DNA of 7,561 nt, taken from the NCBI GenBank assembly GCA_900554705.1, contig USIH01000105.1:1-7561 (forward strand). The letters are read 5' to 3'. Below, in pieces: positions 1-4,576 of the stretch. This DNA is from an uncultured Eubacteriales bacterium (GTDB taxonomy: Bacteria > Bacillota > Clostridia > Oscillospirales > Oscillospiraceae). Every line of letters begins with the position of its first letter. Position 1 is the stretch's first letter. A program made the translations under genes and the position numbers. Under the pieces are notes generated by a model. It was given only the letters and a program-made list of their open reading frames with translations. It was not told where the DNA came from and searched no databases.

Positions 1-10
1 CGTTTCCTTT

Positions 11-39
11 ATTATACCAGAAATTGGAGCGCTTTTGTA
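11..39 (-). promoter_or_regulatory. Leftward sigma-A promoter for a gene beyond the left edge
   Basis: On the minus strand a perfect TATAAT (plus 11-16) is preceded by TGG, which makes an extended -10. A weak -35 (TACAAA, plus 34-39) lies 17 bases upstream. Transcription would start near position 4 and leave the window; the bases AAAGGA just after the -10 could begin a ribosome site. The promoter sits directly downstream of the mscL terminator, as expected for the next leftward transcription unit. The weak -35 limits confidence. Confidence 0.5.
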
Positions 40-57
40 GTTCTTTGACAAGCTGTA

Positions 58-91
58 GCAAAAGCGCTCGCCTTGCAGCGAGCGCTTTTGC
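58..91 (-). terminator. Hairpin terminator downstream of mscL
   Basis: A 14-bp perfect stem (58-71 with 78-91) closes a 6-base loop. It begins 14 bases past the mscL stop codon. The outer pairs are A:T runs, so on both strands the descending arm ends in TTTT. On the plus strand a further TTTT follows the stem, so it may be bidirectional. It is a classical intrinsic terminator for the parA-parB-serS-mscL operon. Confidence 0.85.
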
Positions 92-105
92 TTTTCGGGT
101 TCGTT

Positions 106-576
106 TTACTGCTTCTTCAGAAGGTCGCGGATCTCCGTCAGCAGCTTTTCCTCTGCCGAAGGCTCCGGCGGCGTGGGAGGCGGTGCTGCTGCTTCTTCCT
201 CTTTCTTCAGCTTCTTTACCCGAGCGCGCAGGGTGTTCATTCCCTTGATCATCAGGAAGATCACCACGGCAAGAATGAGGAACGTGATGATGGAGGAAAT
301 AAAGTTGCCGATGTTCAGGTAATTTACCACTGCCTCGCCGGTCTCGGGGTCAACCTTGTCGGCAAAGAGGGAGGGCAGCTTGATCTTCCACGCGGAAAAA
401 TCGACGCTTCCGGTGAAGATCGAAATGAAGGGCATGATGATATTGTTCGTAAACGAACTGACCAGGTCCTTAAAAACGCCGCCGATCAGAACGCCGACCG
501 CCATATCAAACAGGTTGCCCTGCAAGGCAAATTCCTTGAACTCTTTGATGATCCCGCCTTTTTTCTTTTTTGCCAT
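106..576 (-). CDS. mscL: Large-conductance mechanosensitive channel MscL
   Basis: MscL forms a homopentameric membrane channel that opens under membrane tension and releases solutes during osmotic downshock. The 156-residue protein has the family's N-terminal amphipathic helix (IIKEFKEFALQGNLFD, residues 9-24). TM1 is Gly/Ala-rich, about residues 23-50, with AVGVLIGGVFKDLVSSF and NNIIMP. A periplasmic loop follows (about 52-87), then TM2 (about 88-112), a basic patch RARVKKLKK (117-125), and a C-terminal helix EEKLLTEIRDLL (142-153). A Glu/Ala/Pro-rich linker (126-140) makes it longer than the roughly 136-residue E. coli protein. The ATG has a good SD (AAAGGAGA, 7-base spacing). The gene is last in the leftward operon, 69 bases after serS behind a hairpin, with no clear promoter of its own, so it is probably expressed by read-through. 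Confidence 0.96.
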   Translation of the reverse strand: MAKKKKGGIIKEFKEFALQGNLFDMAVGVLIGGVFKDLVSSFTNNIIMPFISIFTGSVDFSAWKIKLPSLFADKVDPETGEAVVNYLNIGNFISSIITFLILAVVIFLMIKGMNTLRARVKKLKKEEEAAAPPPTPPEPSAEEKLLTEIRDLLKKQ

Positions 577-608
577 GTTTTCTCTCCTTTCTTGCGTTTT
601 TCAAAACA

Positions 609-638
609 CAGCCGCAAGCGGTTGCCGCTTCACGGCTG
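609..638 (-). terminator. Hairpin between serS and mscL (attenuator or partial terminator)
   Basis: CAGCCG (609-614) pairs with CGGCTG (633-638), and AAGCGG (616-621) with CCGCTT (625-630). This gives 12 base pairs around a small 1x2 internal loop and a 3-base loop. On the minus strand, in the direction of the operon, it begins 7 bases after the serS stop and is followed by TGTTTTG, a modest U-tract. On the plus strand it is followed by TTTTTT. It may partly terminate transcription after serS and so lower mscL expression, or block antisense transcription. Confidence 0.6.
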
Positions 639-645
639 CAATTTT

Positions 646-1935
646 TTACGGCTTTTCGATGACCTCGATACCGCCCAGATACTTGCGCAGCACCTCCGGA
701 ACGACCACGGAGCCGTCGGCGCGCTGGTTCTGCTCGACCATGGCAGGGAAAATGCGGCTCGTTGCCAAGCCGGAGCCGTTGAGCGTGTGGACAAACTCCG
801 TCTTGCCCGTTGCCTCGCGGCGGAAGCGGATGTTGCCGCGCCGCGCCTGATAGTCGCGTGCGTTGGAAACGGAGGAGACCTCCTTGTAGCCGTTCATGGA
901 AGGGATCTGAATCTCAATATCATAGGTTCGAGCCATGGACGCGGAGCAGTCACCTGCTGCGAGCTTGACCGTGCGGAAGTGGAAGCCCAGTCCCTTGACC
1001 AACGCCTCCGCCTTGCCCACCAGCTCCTCGAAGGCCTCGTCGGACTTCTCGGGCAGGGTGTACTGGAACATCTCGATCTTGTTAAACTGATGTCCGCGCA
1101 CCATGCCGCGCTCGTCGGCGCGATGCGATCCGGCCTCACGGCGGAAGCAAGGCGTATAGGCAAAGAGCTTATGCGGCAAGTCGCTCTCGGCAAGGATCTC
1201 GCCGCGGTGCAGGCTGGCCAGAGCCGTCTCCGCCGTCGGGAGCATGAAATGCAGACGGTCATCGGTCGGGTTCTCGATCTTATAGACCTCGTCGGCGAAC
1301 TTCGGGAACTGCCCTGCCGTCTCGCCGCACTGGTACTCCAACATATGCGGCAGGATGACCATCTCGTAGCCGTCGCGCAGGTGGCAGTCCATGAAGTAGT
1401 TCAGCAGCGCCCATTCCAGACGCGCGCCCATGCCGCGATAGATCCAGAAGCCGGAACCGGCAAGGCGCGTGCCGCGCTCATAGTCGATCAGCCCAAGGTC
1501 GGTACAGAGGTCTACATGGTGCTTGGGCATAAAGTCAAAGTGATGCGGCTCGCCGTAGTAGCGCAGCGGCTCGTTGTTTTCCTTCCCGCCAGCCTTAAGA
1601 TCGGGGTCGGGCAGATTGGGCAGGGAGAGCATCAGCGTCCGATACTCCGCCTCGACCTCCGTCAGCTTGGCGTCGTTGGCGGCGATCTGCGCCTTCAGTT
1701 CGCCCATGCGCCGGAAGATCGGCGCGACGTCCTCGCCCGCCTTCTTCTTCAGGGGAATCTCCTTCGAAACGCGGTTTTGCTCCGCTTTGTCCGTCTCGGT
1801 CTCGAGAATCAGCGCGCGGCGCGCCGCGTCCAGTTCCAAAATGCGGTCGATCTCCGCGTCGCAGTTGACTTCCTTTGCGCGCAGCCCCGCCTTGACCGCT
1901 TCGGGGTTATCCTTGATCCGTTTGATGTCCAGCAT
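646..1935 (-). CDS. serS: Serine--tRNA ligase (class II)
   Basis: This cytoplasmic enzyme charges tRNA-Ser (and tRNA-Sec where present) with serine via a seryl-adenylate. At 429 residues it is full length. The N-terminal coiled-coil arm that grips the long variable arm of tRNA-Ser spans about 27-105. The catalytic core shows TAE (234-236), motif 2 FRREAGSHRADERG (264-277) with HQFNKIE (282-288), QARRGNIRFR (363-372), and motif 3 from LNGSGLATSR (385-394) to PEVLRKYLGG (413-422). The stretch EVSSVSN (352-358) has Val where the E. coli and B. subtilis enzymes have Cys (SSCSN), and GDCSASMARTYDIE (328-341) also differs from the common GDMGF-type sequence. The ATG lies 14 bases after parB, with SD GGAGGG at 7-base spacing. 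No promoter or T-box leader is visible, so it is probably co-transcribed with parAB. Confidence 0.97.
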   Translation of the reverse strand: MLDIKRIKDNPEAVKAGLRAKEVNCDAEIDRILELDAARRALILETETDKAEQNRVSKEIPLKKKAGEDVAPIFRRMGELKAQIAANDAKLTEVEAEYRTLMLSLPNLPDPDLKAGGKENNEPLRYYGEPHHFDFMPKHHVDLCTDLGLIDYERGTRLAGSGFWIYRGMGARLEWALLNYFMDCHLRDGYEMVILPHMLEYQCGETAGQFPKFADEVYKIENPTDDRLHFMLPTAETALASLHRGEILAESDLPHKLFAYTPCFRREAGSHRADERGMVRGHQFNKIEMFQYTLPEKSDEAFEELVGKAEALVKGLGFHFRTVKLAAGDCSASMARTYDIEIQIPSMNGYKEVSSVSNARDYQARRGNIRFRREATGKTEFVHTLNGSGLATSRIFPAMVEQNQRADGSVVVPEVLRKYLGGIEVIEKP

Positions 1936-1949
1936 TGCCTGTCCCTCCG

Positions 1950-2792
1950 TTATTTCAGCAGCAGCTCATAGACCTGCTGCAAGTCGTCCTGTCCGTAAAA
2001 TTCGATCTCGAAACGCCCCTTACGCGTGCCGTTGACGATGTGCACGCGGCGCCCGAGCTTGCGCGTCAGCGTCTTTTCGCACTCGCCGATATAGTCGACG
2101 GGCGGCGGCGCCTCCGGCGCTTCCTTTTTCTTGCCCATCTGGCGGCACATCGCCTCCGCCTGACGCACCGACAGCCGCAGCGCGCAGATACGCTGCGCCG
2201 CCGTCTTTTGCGTCCGCGCGTCGGGAAGCGACAGCACGGCGCGGGCATGACCGGCCGAAAGCGTGCCCTCCACGACCATCTGCGCGACCTCCTCCGGAAG
2301 CGCCAGCAGCCGCAGCGCATTTGCCACGGCGGGCCGCGACTTTCCGACGCGCTGCGCCGCCTGCTCCTGCGTCAGGCCGTAGTCCTCCATCAGAGAGCGA
2401 TAGCCCTCCGCCTCTTCCATCGGGTTGAGATCCTGCCGCTGGAGGTTTTCCACCAGCGCAAGCTCCATCACCGTCCGGTCGTCCGCATCGACGATCATGA
2501 CCGGAACTTCGTCAAGCCCCGCAAGGCGCGCGGCGCGCCAGCGGCGCTCTCCCGCGATGATCTGATAATAACCGCCCCGATCGCGCACGGCCAGCGGCTG
2601 GATGATGCCGTGCTCCCGAATGGACTCCGCAAGCGCCGCCAGCTCCTCCTCGTCGAAGGTGCGGCGCGGCTGATCCGGATTGGGTTCGATCTTTTGCAGC
2701 GGCAGGCGCGTTACGCTCCGCTCTGTTTCCGGCGCGCCGAAATCGTCGATCAGCGCGCCGAGTCCGCGTCCAAGCCCCTTTTGCTTTGCCAT
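1950..2792 (-). CDS. parB: Chromosome-partitioning protein ParB (Spo0J), CTPase clamp
   Basis: ParB binds parS, hydrolyses CTP, closes into a sliding clamp on DNA and stimulates ParA; it also recruits condensin to the origin region. The 280 residues show the full family order. An N-terminal ParA-stimulating motif [11 protein letters not shown] is at 5-15, followed by [10 protein letters not shown] (38-47) and GIIQP (62-66). The CTP-binding boxes are GERRWRA (81-87) and [14 protein letters not shown] (115-128). A helix-turn-helix [21 protein letters not shown] (140-160) reads parS, a charged Pro-rich linker covers about 221-232, and a C-terminal dimerisation domain covers about 235-280. The start is 6 bases after the parA stop. 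Its SD, GGGGG, lies at the end of parA with a 9-base spacer, so the two genes are translationally close. It is the Spo0J rather than the Noc paralogue, judging by the ParA-interacting N-terminus and the classical parS sites nearby. Confidence 0.96.
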   Translation of the reverse strand: MAKQKGLGRGLGALIDDFGAPETERSVTRLPLQKIEPNPDQPRRTFDEEELAALAESIREHGIIQPLAVRDRGGYYQIIAGERRWRAARLAGLDEVPVMIVDADDRTVMELALVENLQRQDLNPMEEAEGYRSLMEDYGLTQEQAAQRVGKSRPAVANALRLLALPEEVAQMVVEGTLSAGHARAVLSLPDARTQKTAAQRICALRLSVRQAEAMCRQMGKKKEAPEAPPPVDYIGECEKTLTRKLGRRVHIVNGTRKGRFEIEFYGQDDLQQVYELLLK

Positions 2793-2798
2793 CGTGCG

Positions 2799-3554
2799 TT
2801 ACCCCCTTCGAATATACTCTTCGGCGACCGCCAGATAAGCAGCAGCCCCGCGCGACGTCCTGTCGTAGGCGATGACGGGAAGCCCGTGGCTGGGCGCCTC
2901 CGCCAAGCGGACATTGCGCGGAATGACGGCGGCAAACACTTTCCCCGGGAAATGCCGCCGCACCTCCTGCGCCACCTGATTGGAAAAATTCGTGCGTCCG
3001 TCAAACATTGTCAAAAGCACGCCGAAAATCTCAAGATTTGGGTTTAACCGGCGTTTGATCGCGCGCAGGGTGCTCATCAGGTCACTCAAGCCTTCCAGCG
3101 CGTAGTATTCGCACTGCACCGGAATGAGGATGCCATCCGCCGCGCACAGCGCGTTGAGCGTCAGCAGCTCGAGCGACGGCGGGCAATCGATGAGAATATC
3201 GTCGTAGGCGTAGCGCAGCTTTTCCAGCGCCGACTTGAGCTGGTATTCGCGTTTGTCCATTCCCGTCAGCTCCACGCTCGCACCGGCAAGCCCCGCGCCC
3301 GAGGGAATGAGGTCACCAAACTGTGTCCGCACGACGCAGCGCTCCGGCGTCGCGCCATTGATGAGCATATCGTAGACCGACTGGCGCACCTGACGTTTGT
3401 CCACGCCCAGGCCGGACGTGGCGTTGGCCTGCGGGTCAAAATCGCACAGCAGTACCCGACGTCCCGACGCGGCAAGCGCAGCCGTCAGGTTGACCGCCGT
3501 GGTCGTCTTGCCCACGCCGCCCTTTTGATTGACGACCGCAATGATCCGAGCCAT
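2799..3554 (-). CDS. parA: Chromosome-partitioning ATPase ParA (Soj)
   Basis: ParA is a Walker-type ATPase that dimerises with ATP, binds the nucleoid nonspecifically and drives origin segregation through ParB-stimulated hydrolysis. In Bacillus, Soj also modulates DnaA. The 251-residue size and short N-terminus, with no helix-turn-helix extension, fit chromosomal Soj rather than large plasmid ParA. Visible motifs are the deviant Walker A KGGVGKTT (11-18, signature Lys11 and Lys16), Walker A' CDFDPQAN (37-44), Walker B ILIDCPPS (120-127), and the conserved IPRNVRLAEAPSHGLP (211-226). The latter includes Arg residues in the region that contacts DNA in the family. The ATG has SD GGAGG with 7-base spacing and a strong promoter 30-60 bases upstream. 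It is the first gene of the parA-parB-serS-mscL unit. Confidence 0.97.
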   Translation of the reverse strand: MARIIAVVNQKGGVGKTTTAVNLTAALAASGRRVLLCDFDPQANATSGLGVDKRQVRQSVYDMLINGATPERCVVRTQFGDLIPSGAGLAGASVELTGMDKREYQLKSALEKLRYAYDDILIDCPPSLELLTLNALCAADGILIPVQCEYYALEGLSDLMSTLRAIKRRLNPNLEIFGVLLTMFDGRTNFSNQVAQEVRRHFPGKVFAAVIPRNVRLAEAPSHGLPVIAYDRTSRGAAAYLAVAEEYIRRG

Positions 3555-3586
3555 CCCGTCGCCTCCTTTTCTGTTTTGCAGGGATT

Positions 3587-3615
3587 ATTCTACCACACTG
3601 CTGCGTGCATTGCAA
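3587..3615 (-). promoter_or_regulatory. Sigma-A promoter of the parAB-serS operon
   Basis: The minus strand reads TTGCAA (plus 3610-3615), 17 bases, then TAGAAT (plus 3587-3592). A TGG directly before the -10 makes it extended. The predicted start is near 3580, leaving a leader of about 26 bases with a GGAGG site. parS site 1 ends only a few bases upstream of the -35, so ParB bound there could touch polymerase and autoregulate; that part is inference. Confidence 0.75.
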
Positions 3616-3617
3616 GA

Positions 3618-3649
3618 AAAAAGACTGTTTCACGTGAAACAGTCTTTTT
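3618..3649. repeat. 32-base perfect palindrome enclosing parS site 1
   Basis: All 16 base pairs on either side of the centre (3633/3634) are complementary. The parS core is extended on both sides by CAG/TC and then a run of five A:T pairs. As RNA it would fold into about a 14-bp stem with an ACGT loop followed by a U-run, on either strand. It sits just upstream of the parA promoter and may insulate it from transcription arriving from lexA. Confidence 0.7.
3626..3641. other. parS: parS site 1 (ParB centromere site)
   Basis: Exact 16-base match to the canonical Bacillus-type parS TGTTTCACGTGAAACA. It lies about 70 bases upstream of the parA start codon and immediately upstream of the parA -35. 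It is an expected nucleation site for the ParB encoded two genes away. Fully palindromic, so it has no strand. Confidence 0.96.
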
Positions 3650-3650
3650 A

Positions 3651-3685
3651 CAGACTGTCAAAAAAGTCCGTAACCGTCAAAATAG
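3651..3685. repeat. 35-base direct repeat, copy 1
   Basis: An identical 35-base sequence occurs at 7508-7542 in the same orientation. It starts CAGACTGTCAAAAAAGTC and ends ACCGTCAAAATAG. Both copies begin two bases after the end of a perfect hairpin (here the parS palindrome). Beyond base 35 the copies differ in 4-9 bases but then both read AAGAAAA, so homology may extend past the window edge. The first nine bases share AGACTGT with the arm of the parS palindrome. Function unknown; it looks like a dispersed intergenic element. Confidence 0.85.
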
Positions 3686-3760
3686 TTTTTCCAAGAAAAT
3701 TGGCCGGAGGAATGCAATACAAATCATCGAGAATTTCGGAACCTTTTCAAGTTGGAAACT
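3684..3760. repeat. Imperfect long inverted repeat in the parA-lexA gap
   Basis: AGTTTTTCCAA (3684-3694) pairs with TTGGAAACT (3752-3760) with two bulged T's. The adjoining GAAAA (3695-3699) pairs with TTTTC (3744-3748), leaving AAG bulged. A smaller alternative hairpin, CCAA-GAAAA-TTGG, lies at 3691-3703. The pairing is AT-rich and imperfect, so it may be chance or a decayed element. Confidence 0.35.
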
Positions 3761-3773
3761 GTTTATTTATAAT
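3744..3773 (+). promoter_or_regulatory. Possible rightward promoter in the parA-lexA gap
   Basis: A perfect TATAAT (3768-3773) is preceded 18 bases upstream by TTTTCA (3744-3749, 4 of 6 matches to TTGACA). Transcription would start near 3780 and run into the hairpins and the parS terminator ahead. The patch is AT-rich, and the opposite strand has a comparable TTGCGA-16-TATAAA, so direction is uncertain. Confidence 0.35.
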
Positions 3774-3789
3774 AATTTTGACTTACTTC

Positions 3790-3837
3790 GCAACTCACGT
3801 CCTACCGTATCTATATACGCCGACGGGCGTGAGTTGC
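3790..3837. repeat. Inverted repeat with nested hairpin
   Basis: GCAACTCACG (3790-3799) is the exact reverse complement of 3828-3837. The stem extends three more pairs with one T.G wobble (TCC with GGG). Inside it is a second hairpin, CGTAT-CTAT-ATACG (3806-3819). Such two-tier pairing in a gap free of coding is unlikely to be random. Confidence 0.65.
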
Positions 3838-3847
3838 TCGTCTTCCG

Positions 3848-3898
3848 AACCTTTTTGGCAGCCTCCCAGCGTGCCGAAAAAGGTTTTTCGACACGCTG
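3848..3898. repeat. Two overlapping, mutually exclusive hairpins
   Basis: Hairpin A pairs CAGCGTG (3867-3873) with CACGCTG (3892-3898), and CGAAAAA (3875-3881) with TTTTTCG (3884-3890), across one C.A mismatch. Hairpin B pairs AACCTTTTT (3848-3856) with AAAAAGGTT (3877-3885), and GGCA (3857-3860) with TGCC (3872-3875), with one bulged G; on the plus strand it is followed by TTTC. The two cannot form together. Hairpin A abuts the parS palindrome at 3899 without a gap. Confidence 0.55.
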
Positions 3899-3932
3899 AA
3901 AAAAGACTGTTTCACGTGAAACAGTCTTTTTT
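3899..3932 (-). terminator. 34-base parS palindrome acting as the lexA terminator
   Basis: A perfect palindrome centred at 3915/3916 starts 10 bases after the lexA stop codon. In RNA it gives a stem of roughly 15 bp (GACTGTTTC/GAAACAGTC plus six A:U pairs) with an ACGT loop and ends in six U's, which is the form of an intrinsic terminator. Being symmetric it would work on both strands. No other terminator follows lexA directly, so this is the likely 3' end of its mRNA. Confidence 0.6.
3908..3923. other. parS: parS site 2 (ParB centromere site)
   Basis: Exact 16-base canonical parS inside the 34-base palindrome 3899-3932. It is 282 bases from site 1 and shares the same extended arms (AAAAAGACTG on each side), which site 3 lacks. 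It should be an efficient ParB loading site on sequence grounds. Confidence 0.96.
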
Positions 3933-3942
3933 GATACACGAA

Positions 3943-4512
3943 CTACAGGTCGCGGTAGACGGCCTTGACTTTGCCAAGGATGGTCGCCTCCGTGCCGTCG
4001 ATCGGGGAATAGTTCGGATTTTCCGGCAGGAGCAGGATCTTCCCGTCGCGGCGGTAAAGGCGCTTGACCGTCGCCTCCTCGCCCAAGAGCGCAACGACGA
4101 TCTCGCCGTGCTGCGCCGTCGGCTGCGGTCGGACAATCACGCGGTCGCCGTCCAAGATCCCCGCGCCGATCATGGAATCGCCGCGCACGCGAAGTGCAAA
4201 GCACTCGCCGTCACCGCTCCATGGGAGGTACCCCTCGATGTTCTCCACGGCAAGGATCGGCTGACCCGCCGTGACCACACCCAGCACGGGAATGCCGCGC
4301 GGCTGCGTGGGGCAGAGGGAGCGGTTCTTGCCGCCCTGCGCGCGGATGAGGCCTTGCTCCTCCAGCGCGTTCAGATGGTACTGCACCGAGGCGGTCGAGC
4401 GCAGGCCGACCGCCTGCATGATCTCGCGCACGGAGGGCGCGTAGCCGTGTTCTTCGGAAAATTGCGTGAGAAAGCGCAATATCTCCTGCCGCTTTTCGCT
4501 GGTTCTTGCCAC
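3943..4512 (-). CDS. lexA: LexA, SOS-response repressor
   Basis: LexA represses DNA-damage genes; RecA filaments trigger its self-cleavage and derepression. At 189 residues it is slightly short of the usual 200 or so but has both domains. The N-terminal winged helix covers about 1-65, with the recognition region SVREIMQAVGLRSTASVQYHL (27-47). The cleavage site Ala82-Gly83 lies in VVTAGQP. The C-terminal S24 peptidase fold has catalytic Ser113 (RGDSMIGAGI) and Lys150 (ATVKR). The start is GTG at 4512 with SD GGGAGG at 7-base spacing; MARTSEKRQEIL is a typical LexA N-terminus, so an upstream start is unlikely. It has its own promoter with a LexA box (autorepression), follows the radical SAM gene by 64 bases, and ends just before a parS-containing terminator. 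Confidence 0.97.
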   Translation of the reverse strand: MARTSEKRQEILRFLTQFSEEHGYAPSVREIMQAVGLRSTASVQYHLNALEEQGLIRAQGGKNRSLCPTQPRGIPVLGVVTAGQPILAVENIEGYLPWSGDGECFALRVRGDSMIGAGILDGDRVIVRPQPTAQHGEIVVALLGEEATVKRLYRRDGKILLLPENPNYSPIDGTEATILGKVKAVYRDL

Positions 4513-4535
4513 GTCGTCGCCTCCCTTCCGCTTTT

Positions 4536-4564
4536 ACTATACCACACCGCCGTCAAAAATGCAA
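4536..4564 (-). promoter_or_regulatory. lexA promoter
   Basis: On the minus strand TATAGT (plus 4536-4541) has an adjacent TGG (extended -10) and, 17 bases upstream, the weak -35 TTGCAT (plus 4559-4564). The predicted start near 4529 gives a short leader of about 17 bases that still includes the GGGAGG site. The weak -35 is compensated by the extended -10. Confidence 0.6.
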
Positions 4565-4575
4565 ACATTTGTTTG
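4562..4575. promoter_or_regulatory. LexA (SOS) box in the lexA promoter
   Basis: CAAACATTTGTTTG, read on the minus strand as CAAACAAATGTTTG, matches the Gram-positive LexA/DinR consensus CGAACRNRYGTTYG at all but one position (A for G at position 2). It overlaps the lexA -35, so bound LexA would block polymerase and repress its own gene, as known in Bacillus. It ends one base before the stop codon of the upstream radical SAM gene. Confidence 0.75.
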
Positions 4576-4576
4576 A

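Larger units (their letters stand above)
3780..3932 (+). ncRNA. Candidate small structured RNA, no known family recognised
   Basis: There is no convincing gene in 3555-3942. From the possible start near 3780 the sequence would fold into three successive hairpins. The first is 3790-3837 (10-bp perfect outer stem, with an inner CGTAT/ATACG stem). The second is 3848-3898 (two alternative stems). The last is the 34-base parS palindrome ending in TTTTTT at 3932, which would act as terminator. That gives roughly 150 bases of ordered structure between promoter-like and terminator-like signals. It does not match 6S, tmRNA, SRP RNA or a riboswitch that I recognise. Equally possible explanations are a decayed mobile element or leftover inverted repeats. 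Confidence 0.25.

Noticed and set aside
45..50. Perfect TTGACA on the plus strand
   Set aside because: No -10 at 16-18 bases; the downstream sequence is the terminator stem.
73..1971. Very long rightward open frame of 632 codons opposite mscL and serS
   Set aside because: It is antisense to two clearly recognised proteins, has low-complexity Leu/Arg/Asp-rich translation, no recognisable domain and no ribosome site. GC-rich third positions on the coding strand explain the open frame.
1935..3047. Rightward open frame opposite parB and parA
   Set aside because: It is antisense to parB and parA with complete motifs on the other strand; its translation matches no family.
3651..3667. Minus-strand TTGACA within the 35-base repeat as a parA promoter
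   Set aside because: The bases 16-18 downstream fall in the parS palindrome and do not resemble a -10; the promoter at 3587-3615 is far better.
3651..3685. CRISPR repeat
   Set aside because: Only two copies, 3.8 kb apart, with ordinary genes between them and no cas genes.
3555..3942. Replication origin in the parA-lexA gap
   Set aside because: No DnaA-box (TTATCCACA-like) cluster is visible despite AT-rich stretches and nearby parS sites.
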